Shown here one piece after another: positions 23,130 through 32,653 of a DNA stretch of 64,000 bases (positions within the stretch are counted from its first letter, which is position 1; every line of letters begins with the position of its first letter). The DNA is taken from the NCBI GenBank assembly GCA_024663395.1, contig JANFAH010000035.1, positions 434,001-498,000 of the forward strand, written 5' to 3'. This DNA is from Pisolithus tinctorius. Lineage: Eukaryota; Basidiomycota; Agaricomycetes; Boletales; Pisolithaceae. Below the pieces are notes generated by a model that searched no databases, was not told the origin of the DNA, and saw only the letters and a list, made by a program, of their open reading frames with translations. A program made the position numbers and the translations under genes.

Positions 23130-24500
23130 TCGCCGTCCTACTTCTCACTTTTTCAGATTATGGTACTAATCAACGAGACCTTTCGAACGGGGTATAGTTT
23201 ATGTCCTTTATTTCTGTTGCTTTCCTTTCTGACTTATGACTACTGTGTTTTTGCCTCATTGCCTGTACGCATTTTTGCATGCTTAGTCAGCACTGGCCAG
23301 TAATACATGTGCATACAACTTTTTATTATACAAAAATAATAGACAAGTTGCAGCTTAGCCAGAGATGACAGATATTTGGAGCAGGCATCTGTAGGCTCAG
23401 GGCCTAAGATAACAAGGGTTGTATTGTACAAAACATGTGTGTGTCAGACTTGGGAGACACCAAACAACACTGCAAAAAGATGTGGCTGGTATGTCATGTG
23501 ACATCATGTGACATGTTGGGGGTGGTTGAGCAAGCTCAACCTACTTGCCCATGATCTCCTTGCTCAAGCTTCCTGGTATATGGATGCCTGTACTTGATCC
23601 CCATTGTAATTGTAGTATTGAATTTATTTCATGCATTATAACTGAAAGAGAGCATGTTCCCCAAGAATGCCTGTATTGAGTTGAGGCAACATATATTGAT
23701 TTATCAGGCTCAAGAGATCAATATTTCATTTTGATTCCATGGCATTGAGCATGTGGTTACATTGTACTAAGATGCACAATGAAGAACAACAATTGAATTA
23801 GTCCCTTTGAGAGGTACAAGGGAGTCTTTGAAACAGGTCATTCAATGCACACAGAATGTAGTATTAAGAAGTGGACTACTGTACTAGAACATGGCTGGCA
23901 CTGCCAGCAAGCACCTTGTTTACCATGCTGGAGCATAGCCTTCGTGGCATGTGCAACACAACAGAGATATGTAACCAATTGATTCTAGTACCCATAGCAT
24001 GCCTGATATCCATGATGATGTAGTACACATATGTTACAAGCCCATGCTAGCAGCCCACCTCACCCCTAAGCAGTCTCCTCACTGCTGAGGAATTGATGCC
24101 CGAGCAGCACCTGTCTATGCAGCATCAGCAACAAGCCCACAGTGCACAGGTAGCAGTGACTCATTAATCATCCTCAATCAGAAAATACTGAGCATGGACA
24201 AAGGGATAAATGGCCCTGCATACATAACCCCCCAAAACCCAGATTGAGTCAATGAATCCCAAGTGCTCAAAAAGCTCTGCAGCTGAAAGTGACACACCCT
24301 GCATTTTGCTGATATTAACCCACAGGCCATGGTGGTCAGTAATCGAGCGAGGCATTGACCTACAAAGGCCAGACTCTCCATGGATGTCACTGCAAGCCAC
24401 CAAAGCAAACCCATGCCCCACATACTTTTCAAGGGTGCACCTTGTCTTGAATCTGAAGGGCTTGAAGTATAAAGGCCCTGCATTAACCATCAACAGTAGA
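23130..24500. other. No supported gene
   Basis: A palindromic GGTTGAGCAAGCTCAACC lies near 23,525. A minus-strand open frame (24,637-24,164) runs out of the satellite into unique sequence (GYVCRAIYPFVHAQYFLIED) with no recognised domain. Confidence 0.35.
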
Positions 24501-25566
24501 TGGAGGGTTAGCATTGGATAAGCACAGAAGAGATGTGTCATGATGCACCCATATGATGGATGGGCCCATTTGTATGTGTTGCTAAGCCTGATCATACTCT
24601 CCATGGGCCCATCCATTCGATGTGACATTATCTGCATCTGAGTGACAGGCCTGTCTTTGTGTGTTGATATTCCTGATTATACCCTCAACAGGCCCATTCA
24701 TTCCACATGACCTTATCCACCACCTGGCATCATGCCCAACCTTATGTGTTGACTTGCCTTCCCATACCATTGAAGGGCCCATCCGTTTGATGTGACATTA
24801 TCTGTGTCTTGTTGACAGGCCTGTCTATATGACCTGTCATAATACCCACATATGACAGATGGGCCCATGTGTATGTGTTTCTAAGCTTGATGATACTCTC
24901 AACAGGCCTGTCCATTTGATAGGACAGTATCTGTGCCTTAGTGATGGGCCCATCTATGTGATGCATGATAATGCTGGCATATGATGGATGGGCCCATTTG
25001 TATGTGTTGCTATGCCTGATCATACTCTCAATGGGCCTGTCCATATGATGCGTCATAATACACAGATATGACAGATGGGCCCCATGTGTGTGTGTGTTGC
25101 TGAGCTTGATGATACTCTCAATGGGCCCATCCATTTGATGCAACATTATCCATGCCTTAGCAATGGGCCCATTTATATCAAGCATCATAATGCATGGATA
25201 TGACAGACGGCCTCGGCCCATGTGTATATATCACTATGCTTGATGATACTCTCTATGGGCCTGTCTATTTCATGCAACATCATCCATGCCTTCCTGATGG
25301 GCCCATCTATATGATGTGTCATAATGCACACATATGACAGATAGGCCCATTTGTATGTGTTGCTATGCCTCATCATACTCCCGATGGGCCTGTCCATTTG
25401 ATGTGACATTATCCTTGCCTTAGTAATGGGCCTGTTCATATGATGCATCATAATACAAGGATGTGATGGATGGGCCCATGTGTATGTGTTGCTATGCCTG
25501 ATCATACTCCTGACAGGCCCGTCCATTTGATGTGACATTATCCTTGCCTTAGTAATGGGCCTGTGC
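24500..25566. repeat. 129-bp satellite array, left half
   Basis: Units share GGGCCCATGTGTATGTGTTG, GCTATGCCTGATCATACTC and CATTTGATGTGACATTATCC. The landmark GCTATGCC or its variant recurs at 25,009, 25,099, 25,233, 25,362 and 25,491: 129 bp apart in the regular part, 134 where 5-6 bp are inserted and 90 where about 39 bp are missing. On the minus strand the period equals 43 codons and one frame stays open across several units (MIRHSNTYTWAHPSY, IMSHQMDxPI). The array resumes at 32,654 on the far side of the gypsy insertion. Confidence 0.9.
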
Positions 25567-26280
25567 TGTCAAGTCCGGGCCTACTCCGACCAACTCTGAC
25601 GCTAAACAAGGTCTAGAGGAGGGTCCGGAAGCAAGTCCGACACACAGGAACAGAACTCCGACTAGCGGAGTGTCAGCAGGAATGAAGACCGCCGAGACAA
25701 TGGCGGAGTGGAATGAGGGCGTCGGGTTTAGCTCGTGCGCTACCCCCTTGCATGATCTCAGCCCTCGTATTTCAGAGGGAGAGTACAGATGGAGAGTCGG
25801 AGATAACTCTGACAGACAGAAGACGGAATCAGAGGGAGTAGGAACTAAGTTGATATTTGTACTGAAGAACAGTGGAGTACAGTACATGCTTTTATACTGC
25901 TATGGAGGTACAGTAATCGGAATCAGAACTGACATATGGGGACTCATAAATTTTCAAGTAAAACTTCCTGGATGACGAATGAAGGGTAGATGGAGGACAT
26001 ACGAACAGGTAACACAGAACATCCAGAAAAGGAAACAGTCCAGGCACTGGACCATGCGGTGAGCGCGCTGCAGAGTTCCTGACTGCGAAGGTAGTCACAT
26101 GACCCCTCAGAGGACAGACTGCTCGGTCCGGTAGGAGAGCAACACAAGTCCGACAGCAGTCGGAGCGGAGATGGTTCGCAACCAACAGAAGTTGGGCGGA
26201 GTTGGTGCGGAGTGAGTGAATGACCGGTGGAGTAGGGCATGGAGCAAGCAAGGGCTTAGTGTGAATGCACGGTTATGACA
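25567..26280 (-). repeat. 3' LTR of the 7.1-kb gypsy element
   Basis: 714 bp. Minus-strand reading starts TGTCATAACC next to the purine tract and ends GGACTTGACA next to the tgtgc TSD. It contains an intact TATAAAAG box (complement of 25,890-25,900) and the self-priming segment with one CG-to-TG change (near 25,852-25,863). Confidence 0.95.
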
Positions 26281-26294
26281 GTGCCCCCCCCCTT
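26281..26294 (-). promoter_or_regulatory. Polypurine tract of the 7.1-kb gypsy element
   Basis: On the minus strand AAGGGGGGGGGCAC precedes the first base of the 3' LTR. A G-rich tract here is the expected plus-strand DNA primer of LTR elements. Confidence 0.8.
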
Positions 26295-26472
26295 AGGGCC
26301 TGAACCCCTGAAGGCCACATGTACGGGATGAGATCAACATGAGTCGATCATTTGAAATTATTTTGATGCCTCGAGGATAATGGGTTTAGCCACGGCGGAG
26401 CTCCATCGGAGTTCAAAGTACCACTTAAAAACACGTGTTAGGGTACTGAACCTTTGTATCCCATCCCCCATC

Positions 26473-26865
26473 ATCATGTCTTCCCAGCGCCAGAGCAAAA
26501 CCCCCCAGCCAACCCCTGGCCATGTCCGCGACTACTCCCAAGTTGCGGATGAAGAACTGGTCGTTCTCACAGACGACTCCACCGACACCGAGCGGGAGAA
26601 GTCCGTGGAGAAGGCGCGCCGTCGAGAGGAGACCAAGCGGAGAGAGAGAGAACGCGAGGCAGAGCGCAAGGCCAAATGTGAGGAGGCCAAGAGGCAGAAG
26701 GCAGAGGAGGAGAGGTTGGAGGCAGAGCAGAGGAAGAGAGCGGAGGAGGAAGAGGAGGCCCAAAGGAAGAAGGTGGCAGAGGAGGAGGCAGAGAGGCAGA
26801 GGCAGAGGCAGAGGGCCTCTGAGGAGAGGGCTCAGGCCAAGTGGAATGAGGCCGCACAAAGTTGA
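26473..26865 (+). CDS. Antisense coiled-coil ORF in the 3' region of the gypsy element
   Basis: 130 codons from ATG 26,473 (MSSQRQSKTPQPTPGHVRDY), or 161 from an upstream in-frame start. An acidic hinge (VVLTDDSTDTERE) is followed by about 80 residues of Glu/Arg/Lys/Gln heptad-like sequence (KRREREREAERKAKCEEAKR), a probable long coiled coil. It lies on the strand opposite to gag and pol, between the pol stop (26,877) and the 3' LTR, tail to tail with pol and 11 bp away. The frame is intact although pol is mutated. Its role is unknown; antisense ORFs in this position occur in some other gypsy lineages. It could also be captured host sequence. Confidence 0.6.
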   Translation: MMSSQRQSKTPQPTPGHVRDYSQVADEELVVLTDDSTDTEREKSVEKARRREETKRREREREAERKAKCEEAKRQKAEEERLEAEQRKRAEEEEEAQRKKVAEEEAERQRQRQRASEERAQAKWNEAAQS

Positions 26866-26876
26866 GTGGCGGAGTA

Positions 26877-29800
26877 TTATGGCGGAGGTTGGTACGGGCC
26901 AGGTTTATGCGGATAGTGTTCATGGAAAGCGGATACTATGTCGGAAGTGTGATCCAGCTCAGTTGCAAGCAACCAAGAGGTTTCTTCATCAGTGTTCTCG
27001 TAACCAGCCCAGCAGACTAGATACAAGAGTTGACAGTGGCGGTGATGGCAGTCCACTGTAGAGTCGAGTATCTCTGATACTTCGTACTCAAGGTCACCGT
27101 CAACATCCACTGGCGGAGGCGGAGGTTGTTGTCGGTTTGGGAAAGGGTTAGCTGCTGCAGCTTCCAGTTGTGAGACATGGAAGACTGGATGTACCGAGCA
27201 CATAGAGTCAGGGAGCTTAAGGGTGACAGAATGCGTACCTGGCCTGGCCAGGATGGTGAACGGACCTAAGTACTTTTCGGAGTGTTTTTCTGAAGGACGA
27301 GTGGAGCGGAAGTACTTGGCTTTGATGTAGGCCTGTTCTCCGACCTTGAACCCAGGCGGAGGTATGCGTTTAGCATCTGCTGGACCCTGGTAGCGCTGTT
27401 GAGTGGCAGACATTTCGGAGTGGAGGAAGTCATGAAGGGCGGAGAGCTCGACGATGTAGTCGTGAGCCCTCGGAGAGGTGAAGTCTTGGTCAGGGACCAC
27501 GGACAAGTTTGGATGGTATCCCTTGTTAGCGAAAAAGGGAGAAACTCCAGTAGTCACACTTGGTGCATTGTTGAAAGCAAACTCCGCTAGAGGTAACAGC
27601 TCAGCCCAGTTGTCTTGTTGGTAGTTACAGTAGACACGAAGGTACTGTTCAAGGGTCTGGTTCGTTCGCTCGGTCTGGCCATCGCCTTCTGGGTGGTAAC
27701 CCGAAGTGAAGTGAAGACACATATCAAGGGCCTTTCCTAAAGAGCAGAAGAAGTGTGAGACGAACTCAGGACCTCTGTTGGAGGTGACATTAGCTGGTAC
27801 TCCATGTTTGGAGAAGACATGGGTAAGGAAGAGCTTAGCGAGTTCGGCGGAGGTGACGGAGTCGTGGGTGGGGATGAACACCGCTTGCTTTGAGAGGTGA
27901 TCCACTACCATGAGTATGGCGGAGTAGCCATCAGAGTTGGGGAGGTGTTCGATGAAGTCCATGGAGATGGAGTTCCAAGGTCTCTCTGGGACAGGGAGTT
28001 GCTTCAGTAGACCATAAGGGCAGTGACGCAGAGTTTTGCTCCATCCACAGGCGGTGCAAGACCTGACGTACTCCTTCACGTCGGAGCGGAGGTTAGGCCA
28101 CACATAGTCCCTGCAGACAAGTTCTAGGGTGCGGTTTTGCCCGAAATGGCCTGCTAGAGGATGATCATGCTTGAACCGAAGCACTCGAAGGCGGAGGTCA
28201 TCAATGTCAGCGACAAAGATACGACCATCAAGGCGGAGTAGACCGTCAGAGCCCAGGGACCACCGAGGCTTAGTCGGAGTTGGGAGATGGCTGGCAGAAA
28301 CAGGGTCGGAGGGTAGGGTGGAGACGATGTCGGAGTGCAAGCACTCAACATCGAAGACCATGGCGGCACGGAGCACAGGTGCCATGAGGGTGGTGGTACA
28401 GAGGGATGACGCGAGTTGCTCCTGTGTAAACATAGGGTGGAGATTGTGAGGATTTACCTGTGCGTAGTCCCTATCCCCCCCTTTTGGGTAGACATCCCAA
28501 TGTTGCGTAAGTGCATCAGGTTTGGCTCCTAGGCGGCCAGGTCGGAAGCAGATGGAAAGATTGAACTGGGAAAGGTACTCCGACCAGTGGGCCTGTCGAC
28601 GAGTGAGAACCTTAGAGGTAGAAAAGTACTCAAGGTTTTTGTGGTCCGTCACCATGTCGACAGGTAAGGCGGAGCCTTCTAAGTAATGCCGCCAATGGTG
28701 GAAGGCCTCGAAGATAGCCAACAGCTCCTTGTCGTGGGTATCATAGTTGAGTTCTGGCGTGGTCATGGTGCGAGAGTAGAAAGCGACTGGGCGGAGTTCA
28801 CCGTCGGAGCAGGTGATCGACAAAATGCCAGCAATGGCATAGTCAGAGGCATCGGTTTCAACTGTAAGCAGAGCGTCAGGGACCCAATGAGTGAGAATGG
28901 GAGCGGAGCTGAAGGCATCCTTCAGGCGGAGGAAAGCGGAGCGGCACTCCTCAGAAAAGTTCCAAGGAGCACCCTTTCACGTGAGGCGAGTGAGTGGAAC
29001 GACGATGTCAGAGTAGTTATTAATGAATTGTCTATAGAAATTTGCGAAACCAAGGAAAGACTGGATGTCTCGCACCTTCTGCGGCTCAGGCCAGTCACGG
29101 ACTGCCTGAACCTTCTCAGCGGACATGGTGAGACCAGAGGGAGAAAGAACATAACTGAGGTACTCAACGGAGTCAGAGTGAAACTCGCACTTCTCTGGCT
29201 TGGCATAAAGACCATGCTTTCGAAGGCGGCGGAGTACCTCTTTTACATGTTCGCAGTGCGACTCCACGTCCTGCGAATAAATTAAGATGTCATTGAGGTA
29301 TACCACAATGCAGACATCGAGCATGTCTGCAAAGGTGCTATTGACGAATCGCTGGAAGGCCGCAGGCGCGTTAGTCAGACCGAATGGCATTACCTGCCAC
29401 TCGTAAGAACCATAACGAGTGCGGAATGCTGTTTTCCATTCATCTCCGTCTGTGATGCAGACCAGATGATAGGCATGGCGGAGGTCGATCTTGGTATAGA
29501 CTTTAGCGCGGCTTGGAGAGTCGAGTAGGTCGGAAATGAGCAGCAGCGGATAGCAGTCTTTTTTCGTGATTTTGTTGAGTCCTCAATAATCCACACAGAG
29601 GCGGAGTGAACCGTCCTTCTCTTCACGAAGAGGACAGGGGCACCGTGAGCAGAGGTGGATTGTTTGATGAAACCGTAGCCAAGGTGCTCGTCAATGAAGG
29701 TGTGGAGAGCCTCAAGCTCTGGCAGAGAAAGAGAATAGATTGTACCAATGGGCGGAGAAGCTCCTTCCTCGAGGTCGATTTTGAGATCGAACAGGCGGTG

Positions 29801-30597
29801 TGGCGGAAGTTCTGTGGCCTTGTCTTTACTAAAGACGTCGGCGAACTCATGATATTCAGGAGGAACCGAGGAGAGGTCAGGAGGCGGAGATGAAGCGGAG
29901 GACACACGAAGCTTCACATCATCAGCGGAAAGCTGTAAGCGGAACTGTCTAGAGCCAGGGAGAGCACAGGCTCTGACATACGCAGCAGCATTGATGAGTG
30001 AGACAAGCGGAGCGGAGCACGGTGAGTCTGTCAGAGGTGCAGTCAGAGCTGCAAACGGAGCGGAGGGTGTCAGATCCGGAGCAGAGGACGCAGCGGAAGA
30101 TGACAAAGGCGCCTGGGGCGTTGGCATTCCCTGTAACAATGGTTTGAACGATATACTGCCCAATACCCAGTCAATCGACGGATTGAAGTGGGTGAGCCAG
30201 TTGTGTCCTAGTACCAGTGAACATGAAGAATCCAATGGAGTAACATAAAATGAAACGGAATTGACATCACCGGAAGGAAAGCGGAGGGAAAGATCTACCT
30301 CTTGAGAAATGACAGCATTTGTACTACCATCGAACAAGCGGAGCGGAATTGGCAGAGAAATGGAGGAAACAGGAATGGCATATTTTTTAATTACAGATGG
30401 GTCTACGAAGCAATGAGAAGAACCAGAATCGATCAACGCAGAAAAAGTATCAACAGAATAATCCAGAAGAGCTACAGATGGAAGTAAAGAGTTGGGACTA
30501 GAAAGAGCGGACACGTTGAGTCGGATGTCTGGTGGCGCACAGTTGGGTTCAACGCTTCCTCCAGGCTGTGCGAGCTCCCTGGAGGAGCGGACTAATT
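26877..30597 (-). pseudogene. Gypsy pol: protease, RT, RNase H, integrase, chromodomain
   Basis: Order on the minus strand: aspartic protease (TFSALIDSGSSHCFVD), RT entry (GTIYSLSLPELEAL, GAPVLFVK), RT palm (MPFGLTNAPAAFQRFVN, VVYLNDILIYS), RNase H (PVAFYSRTM, YDTHDKELLAIFEAF), integrase zinc region (HPLAGHFGQNRTLELV, CTAC), integrase core (NSISMDFIEHLPNSDGYSAI, TSNRGPEFVS, DGQTERTNQTLEQYLR) and a C-terminal chromodomain (LEYEVSEILDS, YLVCWAGY, ETSWL). Lesions: a 1-nt loss after VLFVK near 29,633, TGA in DY*GLNKI and after PLTRLT (28,977-28,979), Asp-to-Asn in the RT YxDD box (YLND) and Asp-to-Asn in the integrase DRGxEF motif. No ATG opens pol; it is entered by -1 frameshift from gag. Chromodomains in such elements steer integration to heterochromatin. 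Confidence 0.93.
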
Positions 30598-31878
30598 TTT
30601 TGACTCTGCCTTCTCCGCAGGCGGAGTAGGCAGAGTTTCAGCCGTAGCTGCATGGGCTTTGGCTGTGCGAGAGGTGGACTTGGGACAGTCCTTGGCGGAA
30701 TGGCCAGCCTCACCACAGAAGAGGCAGAGGTTGTTCTTCATCCTGCACTGGCACTCAGCGGAGGTGAGTTTGCCATCTTTACCCAGAAGGTGGGCAATAT
30801 CGGACTTAGACGTGTCGGACTTGGGCAGATCTTTCTGTTTGCCCTTGCCCTTGGTGTCAGACTTTGGAGCAGAGGACGAGGAGGATGATGATTTAGTTTT
30901 ATTGTCAGAGTTGGAAGACTGCGACTTGTTGGAGGCAGACTTGGTGGTGCGCAAGATCTCTGCTTTGCGCTCCCAGTAATGCGCATCAATGGTCTGAGCG
31001 AGTTCGCGGAGTTGTGTGAGGGTGGAAGGTTTTCTGACGCGAGCGATCTCGTCCTTGATGCGGTCTGGAAGTCCACTATAGAAGTGGTGGCGGAGTGCAC
31101 CGACACCGTAGTCCTTGACCTGTGAAGCCCAGCGGTTGAACTCCACAACATATTTGGTAATACGAGAACCGTCCTTCATGGTAAGGTTCTCGAGTTGTTG
31201 GACGGCATCCGCTATAGCATCGTGCAGACCGAAATTAGCTGTGAGCTCTTGTAAGAACTCATGGTAGTCGTCCATCCAGAGCGGGCGGTCATAGTTGTCG
31301 GGGTTTAGCAGATCTGGCTTGAACCAAGCCAGGGCCATACCCTTAAGATAGGATTGAGCGAAGGTAACTTTAGCTCTGTCGGAGTGGAATGCGTGAGGGC
31401 GGTCTTGGAAGTTCAGCTCGCATTGAACAAGGAATTCACGGAGCTTCTTGGGGTCAGAGCCGTCGAAGGTGTCAGGCTCGCAGACTTTGGTTTTCGGAGT
31501 GGAGTCCCCAGTGCGCAAGCTAGACCGTGCAAGTGCATGGACAGCTCTAGCAAGAGCTACGAGGGGATCCTCTGGCGGCTCAGCCAGGTCTTTGGGGACA
31601 TCCCTGTCACCGCTGCCCCCGCCGTCGGGATCACCATCAGGATAGTCAGGGTCAGGGTCGAGTCCATCATCTCGGTTACGAGGAGACAGAGTATGGAAAG
31701 TTGTTGGGTGGAGGTCGGAGCAACCAGCTTGCGAAGCGCTTTTGCCCTCAGCGCGAGAGTGGCGTCGAGTGGAGAATGATTGGAACTGTTCGACGATGGA
31801 AGGGAGTCGATGCGGATTAGCTAGCGCAACAGCGAGGTTCTCAGCGACCTCTCTCTGGGATTGAGCTCGAGTTCTCAT
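30592..31878 (-). CDS. Gypsy gag, intact, 428 aa
   Basis: ATG at 31,878 (MRTRAQSQREVAENLAVALA). An acidic/Gly linker (DPDPDYPDGDPDGGGSGDRD) leads to the Retrotrans_gag domain (VCEPDTFDGSDPKKLREFLV, FAQSYLKGMALAWFKPDLL, FGLHDAIADAVQQLENLTM, RHHFYSGLPDRIKDEIARV), a Ser/Lys-rich linker, and a CCHC zinc knuckle (CLFCGEAGHSAKDC). It forms the particle and binds element RNA. The stop TAG (30,594-30,592) directly follows a slippery heptamer. This is the only major ORF of the element without nonsense changes. Confidence 0.92.
   Translation of the reverse strand: MRTRAQSQREVAENLAVALANPHRLPSIVEQFQSFSTRRHSRAEGKSASQAGCSDLHPTTFHTLSPRNRDDGLDPDPDYPDGDPDGGGSGDRDVPKDLAEPPEDPLVALARAVHALARSSLRTGDSTPKTKVCEPDTFDGSDPKKLREFLVQCELNFQDRPHAFHSDRAKVTFAQSYLKGMALAWFKPDLLNPDNYDRPLWMDDYHEFLQELTANFGLHDAIADAVQQLENLTMKDGSRITKYVVEFNRWASQVKDYGVGALRHHFYSGLPDRIKDEIARVRKPSTLTQLRELAQTIDAHYWERKAEILRTTKSASNKSQSSNSDNKTKSSSSSSSAPKSDTKGKGKQKDLPKSDTSKSDIAHLLGKDGKLTSAECQCRMKNNLCLFCGEAGHSAKDCPKSTSRTAKAHAATAETLPTPPAEKAESKN
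30595..30601 (-). promoter_or_regulatory. Predicted -1 ribosomal frameshift site between gag and pol
   Basis: The minus strand reads TCA AAA AAT TAG in the gag frame, so the heptamer A AAA AAT sits immediately before the gag stop. The pol frame is exactly -1 to gag (codon TTA starting at 30,595), is open from here to 30,514 and beyond, and has no ATG at its start. X XXY YYZ heptamers of this kind drive -1 frameshifting in many retroelements. A downstream stimulatory structure was not checked. Confidence 0.75.
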
Positions 31879-31926
31879 AATGGTGTAAGTTTTTTGGAAG
31901 ACAGAAAAGGAGATCGTACAAGTGCG

Positions 31927-31937
31927 AGTACGAATAT
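31927..31937 (-). promoter_or_regulatory. Self-priming primer-binding site of the 7.1-kb gypsy element
   Basis: Two nucleotides (GT) after the 5' LTR end the minus strand reads ATATTCGTACT. This is the exact reverse complement of AGTACGAATAT at 32,236-32,226 in the LTR, about 32 nt after the TATA box, where the RNA should start. Tf1/sushi elements prime minus-strand DNA by annealing the first 11 nt of their own RNA to the primer site; length and geometry match here. Confidence 0.8.
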
Positions 31938-31939
31938 AC

Positions 31940-32653
31940 TGTCAAGTCCAGGCCTACTCCGACCAACTCCGACGCTAAACAAGGTCTAGAGGAGGGTCCA
32001 GAAGCAAGTCCGACACACAGGAACAGAACTCCGACTAGCAGAGTGTTGGCAGGAATGAAGACCGCCGAGACAATGGCGGAGCGGAATGAGGGCATCGGGT
32101 TTAGCTCGTGTGCTACCCCCTTGCACGATCTCAGCCCTTGTATTTCAGAGGGAGAGTACAGACGGAGAGTCAGAGATAACTCTGACAGACAGAAGATGGA
32201 ATCAGAGGGAGTAGGAACTAAGTTGATATTCGTACTGAAGAACAGCAGAGTACAGTACATGCTTCTATACTGCTATGGAGGTACAGTAATCAGAATCGGA
32301 ACTGACATACGGGGACTCATAAATTTTCAAGTAAAACTTCCTGGATGACGAATGAAGGGTAGATGGAGGACATACGAACAGGTAACACAGAACATCCAGA
32401 AAAGGAAACAGTCCAGGTGCTGGACCATGCGGTGAGCGCGCTGCAGAGTTCCTGACTGCGAAGGTAGTCACATGACCCCTCAGAGGATGGACTGCTTGGT
32501 CCGGTAGGAGAGCAACACAAGTCCAACAGCAGTCGGAGTGGAGATGGTTCACAACCAACAGAAGTTGGGCGGAGTTGGTGTGGAGTGAGTGAATGACCGG
32601 TGGAGTAGGGTGCGGAGTGAGCAAGGGCTTAGTGTGAATGCACGGTTATGACA
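31940..32653 (-). repeat. 5' LTR of the 7.1-kb gypsy element, with promoter
   Basis: 714 bp, same length as its partner. On the minus strand the TATA region reads TATAGAAG (within 32,261-32,270; TATAAAAG in the 3' LTR). That is the only difference between the two LTRs I found outside CpG-type sites. About 32 nt downstream lies AGTACGAATAT (32,236-32,226), the predicted RNA 5' end. Confidence 0.93.

Larger units (their letters stand above)
25567..32653 (-). mobile_element. Complete Ty3/gypsy chromodomain retrotransposon, 7.09 kb, TSD tgtgc
   Basis: Two 714-bp LTRs (25,567-26,280 and 31,940-32,653; TGTCAAG...TATGACA in plus orientation) enclose gag, then protease-RT-RNase H-integrase-chromodomain on the minus strand. 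tgtgc flanks both sides (25,562-25,566 and 32,654-32,658), inside the 129-bp satellite. The LTRs differ at about 35 positions by my count, all but one at CpG-derived dinucleotides. gag is open; pol carries one frameshift, nonsense changes and two catalytic Asp-to-Asn changes, so the copy is dead. It has a self-priming signal, a -1 slippery site and an extra antisense ORF, described separately. Confidence 0.96.

Noticed and set aside
24742..25538. Repeat-protein genes on the minus strand (117 and 159 codons)
   Set aside because: The open frames follow from a 129-bp satellite period without stops; spacings of 124, 134 and 90 bp break the frame and there is no domain.
26522..27061. 179-codon Arg-rich plus-strand ORF
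   Set aside because: Frame shadow of the coiled-coil ORF and of pol; composition comes from the GGAG-rich sequence.
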